A DNA stretch of 42,161 nucleotides, from NCBI GenBank assembly GCA_947453475.1, contig CANGGK010000005.1:1-42161 (forward strand), written 5' to 3'. Origin of the DNA: Microbacteriaceae bacterium. Its GTDB lineage: Bacteria; Actinomycetota; Actinomycetes; Actinomycetales; Microbacteriaceae. The number at the start of each line of letters is the position of its first letter. Positions within the stretch are counted from its first letter, which is position 1. The notes under the pieces are model-generated. The model did not search any database and was not told where the DNA came from. It saw nothing but the letters and a program-made list of their open reading frames with translations. This document shows positions 1 to 9,600 of this stretch, piece by piece. A program made the translations under genes and the position numbers.

Positions 1-99
1 AAAACCGCTGCTGATTTCTGCAGCCTGACCCGCCTGGTAACCGGCAGCGACAAGGCCAAGAGAAACAATGCCTAAGAACGACTTAGTACCTTTTCTCAC
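1..99 (-). CDS. Partial CDS, N-terminus of an exported protein (MRKGTKSFLGIVSLGLVAAGYQAGQAAEISSGF...); possibly the FMN-binding-domain partner of the neighbouring reductase
   Basis: GTG start overlaps the stop of the reductase (GTGA); signal-peptide-like hydrophobic N-terminus; runs off the window edge. The FMN-binding guess rests only on typical neighbourhood. Confidence 0.5.
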   Translation of the reverse strand, partial: MRKGTKSFLGIVSLGLVAAGYQAGQAAEISSGF

Positions 100-1505
100 C
101 AGGCAAACTCCTCTGCGTGAACTTGGCTAGCCGGGGTTCCCGCACGAAGCACGCTCTTTTCAACGTTGTGCGTCCAGCCGGTAGGGCCACAAATGAAGAT
201 GTCCGATTCGACCAACTTCGGCGCAATCTGAGCCAGGCGAACCTGGTCTGAGCGATCGGTGCCGTCGGCGTTCATCCAGGATGAGTGATTTGCGCGAGGG
301 CCAGCCATAATTTCAAGCTTGAAACCTCGGTGACGGCAAAGTACCTGAATCTCCTCGAGCAAGGCAGCATCTGCCGCGTTGCGAACTCGGTAAATAACGG
401 TGACATCGCCAGGTCGAGCTGCGATCGATTCGGCGAGTGCCCTAATCGGCGGAATACCGATGCCCGAGGCAACCAAAACGACCTTTTCTTTGGTGCGACG
501 TTCTTCGGTGAATACACCGTACGGCCCCTCAAGCAGCACCGGTGTGCCAGGTTTGATGTGCTGAAGTGCGCCGGTGTCATCGCCGCGCTTGCCAATGGTG
601 AAGCGCACGTAGCGCGAGTTAGGCGCAGCCGAGATTGAGAATGGGTGAGGGCGCCACCATTGCGTTGGGGTTAGCACTCGAAGCATGTAGAACTGGCCGG
701 CCTTGCCGCCCAACTTGGCAACGTTCTTGCCGGTCAAGTAGATCGATGAGCTGTCGCTAGATGCGGCCACAACCGACTGAACCTTTAGGCCAACCACAAA
801 GTGACGCAGCAGCGGCGAAAGCACACGGTACCAAGCCAAGTTGAAGACCACGAATAGGTAGAGGGTCACCCAGAAAACGGTCTGCACCGGCTTGCCGTGG
901 ATGTCGCTGCCGGTTGAAAACTGGTGAGGCACGGCTGCAAGCACCGATACATAAGACATGATGTGCACGATGTACCAAGCTTCGTAGCTCATCTTTTTGC
1001 GAGCAAACGTTAGCGAAGTAACCACTACTGCGATCATCAGGAATAGACCAATGGTCGCTGTCCACATGTCTGGCACGTTTAGAAACAGGTTGATCATTTC
1101 ATCAATCAGGTTCTTGCCATCGGTTATTGCAAAGCTGATTAGCGAAGCCAAGAAGTGGGCAACGACAAAGTAAAGAACCGGCTTGCCCAGCTTTTTGTGG
1201 GCCAGGGTGGCACGGTCGTGACCGTAAAACTTGTCGATCCATGGCACACGAGCGATGAGCAACATGTGAATGAGCAGCAGGTCGGTGCCCACCAAAGCGG
1301 TGAGACGGCTGAAGGCGTTCAGAGCACTCGGAACATCGTGCACACCCTTGAGGCCACCATCGACCAGGAACATTACGGTTACCGCAAGCACGGTTCCCCA
1401 GGCAATCGCCTCGATTACATCCTGGGCACGCTTCAGGCGCAGGAATTTCTTGTAGCCCAAACGAACCTTGCCCGTTGGCTTCACGAAGGTTACCTGTGTT
1501 GTCAT
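96..1505 (-). CDS. Ferric reductase-like transmembrane / ferredoxin reductase-type flavoprotein oxidoreductase
   Basis: 469 aa; several N-terminal TM segments with His residues; FAD-binding RPHPFSISAAP; NAD-binding VVLVASGIGIPPIRALAE; C-terminal DIFICGPTGW. Confidence 0.85.
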   Translation of the reverse strand: MTTQVTFVKPTGKVRLGYKKFLRLKRAQDVIEAIAWGTVLAVTVMFLVDGGLKGVHDVPSALNAFSRLTALVGTDLLLIHMLLIARVPWIDKFYGHDRATLAHKKLGKPVLYFVVAHFLASLISFAITDGKNLIDEMINLFLNVPDMWTATIGLFLMIAVVVTSLTFARKKMSYEAWYIVHIMSYVSVLAAVPHQFSTGSDIHGKPVQTVFWVTLYLFVVFNLAWYRVLSPLLRHFVVGLKVQSVVAASSDSSSIYLTGKNVAKLGGKAGQFYMLRVLTPTQWWRPHPFSISAAPNSRYVRFTIGKRGDDTGALQHIKPGTPVLLEGPYGVFTEERRTKEKVVLVASGIGIPPIRALAESIAARPGDVTVIYRVRNAADAALLEEIQVLCRHRGFKLEIMAGPRANHSSWMNADGTDRSDQVRLAQIAPKLVESDIFICGPTGWTHNVEKSVLRAGTPASQVHAEEFAW

Positions 1506-1526
1506 GTTTTTAGTCTGGCGGGGCTA

Positions 1527-1547
1527 TCTGGGAGAAGTCTGGGAGAA
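1527..1547. promoter_or_regulatory. Tandem 11-bp-period direct repeat (tctgggagaag tctgggagaac) upstream of the reductase, candidate response-regulator site
   Basis: Two exact copies of tctgggagaa, 22-42 nt upstream of the reductase ATG (minus strand). Confidence 0.4.
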
Positions 1548-1569
1548 CCCAGCGAGTCAACTGTAAGTG

Positions 1570-2118
1570 CTACCAGTTCGAAGGAGCTGGTTCCTTGCCC
1601 TTTGGCAGCGCCGAATCGGCCGCCCAATTCTTAACCCACTCAGGTAACACCGGAATCGGTCCGTGCCAATCGCCGCCCTGTTCAATTACCTCGGCCGGGC
1701 TCAAAATGCCGCGAGTTCGCTTCAAAAAACGAACCCGCACGATGCCCTGGGTATAAATCTCACCGTTCACTACCATTCGCTGGTCAAAGTAGAACGCCAG
1801 GTCATCCCAGCCGATCACCTTCGATTCCATGTCGAACTTCTGCCACGGCATCAAAGACTTTCGAAAGGTGATGGTTTCTGCGACCACCACCGGATACCAA
1901 CCGAGCTTCTTCCAGTGCTGCCAAGCGCCTGAACGCAGTGCGAGGTCAAGCCGGCTGATGTCAAACAGAGCTAGAAACTTGCCGTTGTTCATGTGCCTAA
2001 AGATGTCTAGATCACTCGGCCAAACCCTATAGCTTCGCTTTCCCACTTGCGACCAGTCGAGTTTCGAACGAAACCGCCAGGTAATCAGTGCAAAGGCAAC
2101 GCGAAACCAAAGGTTCAT
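1570..2118 (-). CDS. Acyl-CoA thioesterase-like hotdog protein
   Basis: VWPSDLDIFRHMNNGKFLALFDISRLDL resembles the HMNN(G/A)xY hotdog thioesterase motif; start trimmed to MNLWFRVAF, just after the M13 stop. Confidence 0.7.
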   Translation of the reverse strand: MNLWFRVAFALITWRFRSKLDWSQVGKRSYRVWPSDLDIFRHMNNGKFLALFDISRLDLALRSGAWQHWKKLGWYPVVVAETITFRKSLMPWQKFDMESKVIGWDDLAFYFDQRMVVNGEIYTQGIVRVRFLKRTRGILSPAEVIEQGGDWHGPIPVLPEWVKNWAADSALPKGKEPAPSNW

Positions 2119-2122
2119 CGAC

Positions 2123-4087
2123 TTACCAAATCTTGACGCGAAGGTCTGGGGCGAGCCAAAGCTTGTCACCAGGCTTTACATCGAAGGCCTCATAGAAGGC
2201 ATCGACGTTGCGAACAATCTGGTTGCAGCGGAACTCGGGTGGTGAGTGTGGGTCGGTAGCCAAACGCTGAATGACCATCTCATCGCGGCCCTTGGTGCGC
2301 CAAGCCTGTGCCCAGCTCATGAATAGACGCTGGCGGCCGGTTAGGCCGTCGATAACGACATCTTCTTTGTCGCCCAACATCATCTCGTAGGCCTTGAACG
2401 CGATGCCCAAACCGCCTAGGTCACCGATGTTCTCGCCGATGGTGAGTTCGCCGTTGACCTTGTGCTCGTCTGACAACTGCGATGGCGAAAGCTCGTTGTA
2501 CTGGCCGATTAGTGCACCGGTTAGGTTCTCGAAGGCCTCGCGGTCTGCATCAGACCACCATGACTCGAGTTTTCCGTCGCCGTCATACTTGCTGCCCTGG
2601 TCGTCGAAACCGTGGCCGATTTCGTGACCGATGACACCACCGATTGCCCCGAAGTTCACGGCATCATCGGTTGAAAGCGAGAAGAACGGAGGCTGCAAAA
2701 TCGCTGCCGGGAAAACGATTTCGTTGAAGCCAGGGTTGTAATAGGCGTTCACGGTCTGCGGGGTCATGAACCACTCGTCGCGGTCAATCTTGCTGCCGAT
2801 CTTGGCCAGTTCCTTGGCCGCACCCCAAGCCGCAACGCGGCGGACGTTGCCAACCAAGTCATCTCGACGAATCTCGATTGAGCTGTAGTCCTTCCACTTA
2901 ACCGGATAACCGATCTTCGGGGTGAACTTGTCGAGCTTGGTAAGCGCCTTCACCTTGGTCTCTTCGGTCATCCAAGCGAGGTTGTTAATGCTGTCGCGGT
3001 AGGCCTCGATGAGGTAGCTGACCAGTTCATCCATGCGGGTCTTTGCATCAGCCGGAAAGTATTTGTCGACGTAGATCTTGCCGATTGCCTCACCGAGTGA
3101 ACCTTCAACCAATGAAACCGCGCGCTTCCAGCGGGCACGGTTCATCGGCGCGCCGGTTAGCTTGGTGCCATAGAAGTCAAAGCGCTCGTTGACGAAGTCA
3201 TCGCTCAAAAGGCTTGAGGTCGAGCGGATTACCTGCCAGGCCAACCAAAGCTTGATTGCCTCGAGGTGGTCGTTATTCCATAGCTTGGCGAGCCCCTCGA
3301 AGAAGCTCGGCATTGCCACGTTTAGTTCATCCAAGACCTTTGCATCGAACTTGGCTGCGGTGAGCCAGATGTTCCAGTCGAAGGTTGGGGTTAGCGCGTC
3401 CAGGTGGGCGCGAGCGGTGAGGTTATAAGTCTTCTCGGCATCGCGGGTGGCAACGTTATCCCAGTGAATGTTGGCCAGCTCGGTTTCGAAGTGGAAGATC
3501 TTGTTTGCTCCGGCGAGCGCCGCGTCGGCATCCCAGCCAGCAAAGGTGAGCATCTGGGTGATGTGAGGAACATATGCGTCGCGAATTTCGGCGTGCTTTT
3601 CTTCGCGATAGTAAGCCTCGTCGGGTAGGCCCAAACCGCCCTGAGCCAGGTTGACGATGTAGCGGTCTGGGTTGCCCTCGTCGTTGTCTACCCAGATGCC
3701 GAAAAGACCAGATAGGCCTAGGTGCTCATAGGTGCCAAGCAGGTGAGTTGCGTCGTCGATTTGGCAAACCTGCTCAATTAGCTTTAGGTCGGCGGCGATT
3801 GGTGCTGCACCGAGTTCGTTGGCCCGCTCTTCATCCAAGAATGATGCATAGAGGTCGCCAATTTGCTGGCTAACGCCTGGCTCCGGGTTGGCGGCTGCTT
3901 CTTCAAGCACCTCACGCACGGCAGCTTCAGAGTCGTCTGCCAACATCGCGAAGGCGCCATAAATGGCCTTATCTTCAGGGATGTCTACCTCGGCGAACCA
4001 CTTGCCGTTCACGTGCTGGAACAGGTCGTCCTGAGGGCGGATGTTTGGGTTGAGGTCGTTGGCGTCGATGCCTGGCTTCATGCTCAT
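2123..4087 (-). CDS. M13 family (neprilysin/PepO-like) zinc metallopeptidase
   Basis: 654 aa; FNEIVFPAAILQPPFF, VIGHEIGHGFDDQGSKYDGDG (HExxH), GENIGDLGGL; C-terminal DPHSPPEFRCNQIVRN. Confidence 0.95.
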   Translation of the reverse strand: MSMKPGIDANDLNPNIRPQDDLFQHVNGKWFAEVDIPEDKAIYGAFAMLADDSEAAVREVLEEAAANPEPGVSQQIGDLYASFLDEERANELGAAPIAADLKLIEQVCQIDDATHLLGTYEHLGLSGLFGIWVDNDEGNPDRYIVNLAQGGLGLPDEAYYREEKHAEIRDAYVPHITQMLTFAGWDADAALAGANKIFHFETELANIHWDNVATRDAEKTYNLTARAHLDALTPTFDWNIWLTAAKFDAKVLDELNVAMPSFFEGLAKLWNNDHLEAIKLWLAWQVIRSTSSLLSDDFVNERFDFYGTKLTGAPMNRARWKRAVSLVEGSLGEAIGKIYVDKYFPADAKTRMDELVSYLIEAYRDSINNLAWMTEETKVKALTKLDKFTPKIGYPVKWKDYSSIEIRRDDLVGNVRRVAAWGAAKELAKIGSKIDRDEWFMTPQTVNAYYNPGFNEIVFPAAILQPPFFSLSTDDAVNFGAIGGVIGHEIGHGFDDQGSKYDGDGKLESWWSDADREAFENLTGALIGQYNELSPSQLSDEHKVNGELTIGENIGDLGGLGIAFKAYEMMLGDKEDVVIDGLTGRQRLFMSWAQAWRTKGRDEMVIQRLATDPHSPPEFRCNQIVRNVDAFYEAFDVKPGDKLWLAPDLRVKIW

Positions 4088-4164
4088 TCCTACATCCTAG
4101 ATCTCTCTTTGGCCATAATCTGCACCCCTGTCGCTAGAAATAGTCGCGGGTTTAGAATGGGACT

Positions 4165-5076
4165 GTGGACCTACAAAAAATCATCCTGTATTACGGCTTC
4201 GCTCCTGTTGCCGACCCAGTCGCTCTAAAGCTTTGGCAGAAGACTCTGTGCGAGTCGCTCGGGCTAAAGGGTCGCATCATCATTTCTGAGCACGGCATTA
4301 ATGGCACCCTCGGTGGCGACATGATGGCCTTGAAGAAGTACGTTCGTCAGACCCGCGAATACCCGGGTTTCGGCAAGATCGATTTCAAGTGGTCTGATGG
4401 CACCGGCAATGATTTTCCTCGCCTTTCGGTGAAGAACCGCGATGAGCTAGTTGCTTTCAAGGCCCCGGATGAAGTGAAAGTCGACAAGTCTGGAGTCACC
4501 AACGGTGGCAAGCACCTAAAGCCAGCCCAGGTCAACAAGCTGGTTGAAGAACGTGGCGATGAGGTCGTCTTCTTCGATGGCCGCAACGCATTCGAAGCCA
4601 AGATTGGCAAGTTCAAGAACGCTATCGTTCCCGATGTTGAAACTTCACACGACTTTATTGCCGAGCTTGAATCTGGCAAGTATGACCACATCAAAGACAA
4701 GCCAATCGTCACCTACTGCACCGGTGGCATCCGTTGCGAGATTCTTTCTGCTGTCATGATCAAGCGCGGTTTCAAAGAGGTTTACCAAATTGATGGCGGC
4801 ATCGTTCGATATGGCGAGACCTTTAAAGACAAGGGCCTCTGGGAGGGTTCGCTTTACATCTTTGATGACCGCATGGTTCAAGACTTCAGCGATGAAGCCA
4901 AGGTAATCGGCGAATGCGAGAGCTGCGGTGGCCCAACCAACTCGTTCCGCAACTGCGCGAGCGTGGGCTGCAAAGACCTAGTTCTGCTTTGCGACACCTG
5001 CTATGCCGACCCAGCCCACTCTGAGCACAAGCCGACCCACACCCGCGGTAAGCGCCACGCTCAACAAGTCGGATAA
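4165..5076 (+). CDS. trhO: Rhodanese-related sulfurtransferase, TrhO/YceA family (tRNA U34 hydroxylation)
   Basis: GTG start; [25 protein letters not shown], active site [12 protein letters not shown]-terminal Cys-rich [31 protein letters not shown]. Confidence 0.92.
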   Translation: MDLQKIILYYGFAPVADPVALKLWQKTLCESLGLKGRIIISEHGINGTLGGDMMALKKYVRQTREYPGFGKIDFKWSDGTGNDFPRLSVKNRDELVAFKAPDEVKVDKSGVTNGGKHLKPAQVNKLVEERGDEVVFFDGRNAFEAKIGKFKNAIVPDVETSHDFIAELESGKYDHIKDKPIVTYCTGGIRCEILSAVMIKRGFKEVYQIDGGIVRYGETFKDKGLWEGSLYIFDDRMVQDFSDEAKVIGECESCGGPTNSFRNCASVGCKDLVLLCDTCYADPAHSEHKPTHTRGKRHAQQVG

Positions 5077-5107
5077 CCGCATAAACTCAGGGTTATCCCC
5101 TATTTTT
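5071..5107 (+). terminator. Intrinsic terminator overlapping the trhO stop codon
   Basis: Perfect 8-bp inverted repeat GGATAACC (5071-5078) / GGTTATCC (5091-5098) followed by CCTATTTTTG. Confidence 0.55.
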
Positions 5108-5146
5108 GTTCGTTTTTGATGCCCCAACCGTGTATTTTTTGGGGTT

Positions 5147-6617
5147 ATGACTAGTTCACTAAACCTCAAAAAAAATCATCTCAGTTGGCGCCGCCGCGTT
5201 GCTCGCCATCGGCACAAGCGTCGCTTCGTCCGAGCCTGCCATGGTTCTCAACCCGACTCCACTTGCTCTGTCACGCATCGACAACTGGGGGCCTAGCATC
5301 CAGCAGGTTGGCCAAACTGCGTCAAACGCGATGGTGATTGTGCAGCCAACGTTCAACTTCTTCTCAATCGCTTCTGGAACGCCGACCTTTGAAGTTCACT
5401 GGTTTGCTTGTACGAGTGCCCAGGCCAACATCTCATCTGACGTGACCGATGGTGTCTTTGCAAACACCTTGCCAGCGGGTTGCACTGAAGTTGCCGGTAC
5501 ACAAACCAACGACTCATACACTGCGACTTCCTCTGAGCAAGGTAAGTACCTTGGCGTATGGACCAAAGCGACCGTTGCCGGAGACTGGCGTGCAGTGTGG
5601 TCAAAAACCACCTCTGCTGCTCTCATTGGTGCCCCAGTAGCCCCTGTCGTTAGCACTGGAAGCCCGGCCTCTGCAAACCTTTCAGACACCGGAGTAACAA
5701 TCAACTACAGCGTTTCGACTGTAGGTAACCTCGGGTGGTCAGTGCGTGCGGCAGCGTCAGCCGCGCCAACCGTCTCGAACCTCTCGACCTCAAGCTGGCA
5801 GTCAGCTGACCTAGTACACGGGCGAGCAACCCTTATGTCTTCGGGAGCCGGTAACTTCTCAGTGACTGGGCTAACAGCAGGCACTGACTACGTTGCTTAC
5901 ATTGGCGTAATCGGCGGTGGCGGAAACTCAAACCTTTACAGCTTCGCCTTCACAACCACCGGAGGGTCAAGCTCAAACCCGGTAAGCGCTCAGCCTCCAG
6001 TTCTAACGCCTGAGCAGGCCAAGAACCAGATCAAGCCTCTTCCGGTGATCGTGCAGCCACTTGTTGCCGCGCTTCCAGCCCTAAGCAAGCCGCTGGTTGA
6101 TGCCGGAGGCAAGGTTGACCTAACCGCAGGTGACTTCACCGGTTTGGTTTCGGCGTCAATCTCGGGCAAGCCACTTGACCTAACCGTTGCTTCGACCGGT
6201 GGATTAACCATCACCGTTCCAAACGGTAAGGCCGGCACTACCGCTGACTTGCTACTTAACTTCAAGTCAGGAACCGTAATCCTCCAGGATGCAATCAAGT
6301 ACATTGCACCAGTTGTGGTTTCAGCTGTTCCTGAGCGTTCGGTTTCAATTTCAGCCGGTTCGGCCAAGCTAAGCGACGCAAGCGCGAACCAGATTCGCCA
6401 GGCGGCCTTCGCCAACATGGCCAACACCAACATTGTTTGCGTTGCTTATGCGGCAAATGGATCAGCGGCTGCGAAGGCTGCCGCACTGGCAACTGCCGAG
6501 CAGGCTTGTGCATTGGCTACCAAGGCGAACCCAAACCTAGTTGCAGCACCGGTAACCGTCATCGTCAACAAGGCGAAGGCAAAGACCTCGGCTGTTGGCA
6601 TCAAGGTTTACCACTAA
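5147..6617 (+). CDS. Secreted modular protein (Ig/FN3-like, IPT-like, C-terminal OmpA-like region); ATG at 5147 plus signal peptide is out of frame with the body by one A in an A8 tract
   Basis: ORF track starts at TTG 5199 (472 aa). ATG 5147 with one A removed at 5168-5175 gives MTSSLNLKKIISVGAAALLAIGTSVASSEP, a typical signal peptide, in frame with the ORF. Confidence 0.7.
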
Positions 6618-6631
6618 CAGTTCGTTAGCTA

Positions 6632-6673
6632 AAAGAAATCCCCTCCTGGCAGGCGCCGGGAGGGGATTTCTTT
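6632..6673. terminator. Bidirectional intrinsic terminator between convergent genes
   Basis: Perfect 15-bp inverted repeat AAAGAAATCCCCTCC ... GGAGGGGATTTCTTT with A-run and T-run on either side. Confidence 0.9.
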
Positions 6674-6682
6674 ATGTCTGAG

Positions 6683-9600
6683 CTACTTGTTCACTTGAAC
6701 CATGTAGGTAACCGCAACGTCTACTCGTCGTGGCGTAGGGTTGCCTGGCAAACTACGACCGGCGCCGAACACCTTGAAACTGGCTTTCAAACCTAGCTTC
6801 TTGAACTGAGCAACTATCGCCGCTGCACGAGCCTGAGATAGCGCGACCTCGGCGTTAGAAACCTTGGCACTGGCGCTGTAGATGTAACCAATCGAACCGA
6901 CCTTGATGTTGGTGGCACCCTTAGGAATCTTCTTCAAGAAGGCCTTAATGGCGGTCAACGTTTTGGCAGTGATTGCCGACGAGTCAGGGTTGAAGCTGTA
7001 AGTTGCACCCAGTGACTTGGTGGTGGTTACTTGGAAAATAACCGGAAGGTTGGCACTTCTAACCTGGCCCTCTGGAGTGTATCCGTTCACCTGGATGGTG
7101 TGCAGGCCGACCAAACCATAGTCGCGAATTGGCAGCGATGCATCGAAGGCGCCGTTGGCATCCGTGGCGATGTTTCCAACCATGATTGGCTCAGAGAATA
7201 GGTTAACCAGCACCATGGAGTTCGGCTTGAATCCTGAACCGGTTAGGCGAATGAAGGTCGCCTTGTCGATCACAACTTGGTTCTTATTGATCAAAATCTT
7301 TAGAGTTCCGTCAACTCCAATGGCGCGAAGCTTGAGGTCCCACGCCTTAAGAGTAAGAACCTCTGCACCAAGCGCCTGTTCGAAGGTAAGGGCATATGTT
7401 GCATAGCTGCCACCATTGGTAGCCGCCTGGCCGTAACCCACTGGCGGTGCCGGGTTTACCGCAATCGGAACCAGTGGAGGCAGTGACGGTGCGCCTCCGT
7501 TTGATGATGGTGGTGAAACAACCGAAGCGCGCTCTGTTGAAAGATTCTCGGCACGTGCCTGAACATTCGCACTCGGAGTCGCACTGTTCCAAGCAACGAT
7601 GGTGAAGTAATAGGTGGTGCCTGCGGTTAGACCGGTGATGGTCTCAGAGACCTGCTGGTCAAGCGTCGAAGCGAGTACGACTGCGGTCGTGGTCTGGGTG
7701 CAACCAACGAGACTCGCGTCTGTCGAGTAGCAGAAGTAGTAGCTGGTAACTCCATTGCCCGGGTTTACAACACCGTTCAAGGTGGCGCCAGTCTGTGAAA
7801 TTGCGGTTGCTCCGGTTACTGAAGCGGTAGGCGCGGCAACCACTTCAAGGGTGAAGCTTTGCGATGTTGCGTTGCCGTCATCATCCATGACAGTGACGAT
7901 GAATGAGTAGGTTCCCGGAAGCGAGATGCTGCCGGTGAGAAGACCGCCATTAGAAAGGCTCAGGCCGCTTGGCAACGTGGTTGACGACCAGGTGTATGGC
8001 GACACGCCACCGGTGTTGGTGAACTGGAAGTTCGCTGAAGCCAGCGCCGTCAGGCTTGAGGTTGCTGCAGAGTAAATCGTCAGCGCCGCAGGTGCAGCAG
8101 CAGTGTCGAAGTTCAGAACTGTTCCAAGCGTGGTGCCCTCAGAGTTCGTGGCAACGATTCTGAAGTAATAGCGAGTTGCAGCGTCAAGGCGCACTAAATC
8201 AGCAGCAACGGCAACCGCTACGTCTGGTGTCGCAGCAATACTCGAAGGAGTCGAGCTGACCGAGACGCAGGTTCCATCGCAGGTTGCAAGGTCGGCCTGG
8301 GTTACCGAGTACCAAATTCGAACCGTCGTGGTCGCATACCCACTCTTTACCGAACCAGAGAGTGTAGCGCTCTTGTGAGTTACCGCTGAAGCTGCGTTTT
8401 CGGTTACCACTGGGGTACCGAAGACCTCTATGGTGAATGACTGCGTAACTGTGGCAGCACCGTTGGTTACCGAGACAGTAAAGGTATATGAACCATACGC
8501 CGTGGCACTTCCAGAAATCACACCGGTTGAACCAGCAAGAGCCAAGCCGGTAGGTAGAGCCCCGGCGGTGATCGACCAGGTTAGTGATCCACCTGCTCCA
8601 CCGTCGGCAGTGAGTGTCTGGTTATAAGCTGGGCCACCGACGCTGGTTGAAGGCAAGCTCGAACTCGTGATGGTTAGGTTTGCCGGTGGCGCATCGGTGG
8701 TGAAACTGATCTCAGCAGGTGCTGTGGCGCTTCCGGCAGCATTTGAAGCCGAGAAGTTCACGTAGTAAGTCGTCGAGGCAGACAAGCCAGATAGAGACTT
8801 GGTAACGGTAACGTTGGCGCCACCAGCCTGCCCAGCTGAATAGGTGAGGTTAGGGGTGCAACTCTGGCTTGTGCTGACGCAATAAAGCACGGTAGTCGCG
8901 CTGGTACCCGGGTTGAAGGTGAGGCTAAGCGTAGCTGCGGCAGAGGTGATGCCTCCGGTTGCATTTACCGCAAGAGTCGGTGCCGCAATGACAAGAAGGT
9001 TTAGCGACACTGAATCGTCAGAGGTTCCGAGTGAGTCTGAAACGGTGAAGACGAGGTCAACGTTGGCGGTTGCCGTCGGTGTGCCCGAGATCAAACCGGT
9101 TGCTGCATCCAGAGAAAGTCCGGCAGGCAGCTGACCTGTCTTAACCACCCAGTTGGTGTAGCTGCCTGAGCCGCCCGAGGCCACGAGTTGCTTGCTGTAG
9201 CTGGTTCCAACAACACCAGCGGTAAGCGACGAGGTTGATAGGTCTAGTGCAGCCAAGGTTGTCAATGAACGGGTTGCCATCGTCGTGGTTCCGTAGTTGG
9301 TTGCCTTGATTGCGTAGTAGTAGGTAGTTCCAACCGAGAGGTTGATCAAGTTGATGGTCAGGTCGGTAGCGCCGGCTGCCGCACTCACGGTTGCAACGTT
9401 GGTGAAGGTGCAGCTAGCGAGGTCTGCCTGAACCGCTCTTACACAATATGAAACCGTGGCACTTGCGTTATTTGGGTTGACGTTGAAGTTTAGAGTCGCC
9501 GAGGTAGAAGTCTTGCCGGTTACCGAGCCAAAGGTGATGGTTGGCAGGTCTGAAACCGCAATGGTCAAGTTTGCCGAGTCTGCAGTCGTGCCAGCGGCAT

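Noticed and set aside
285-1634. Plus-strand ORFs 285-638 and 1155-1634 opposite the reductase
   Set aside because: Antisense to a well-supported CDS; no recognisable domain.
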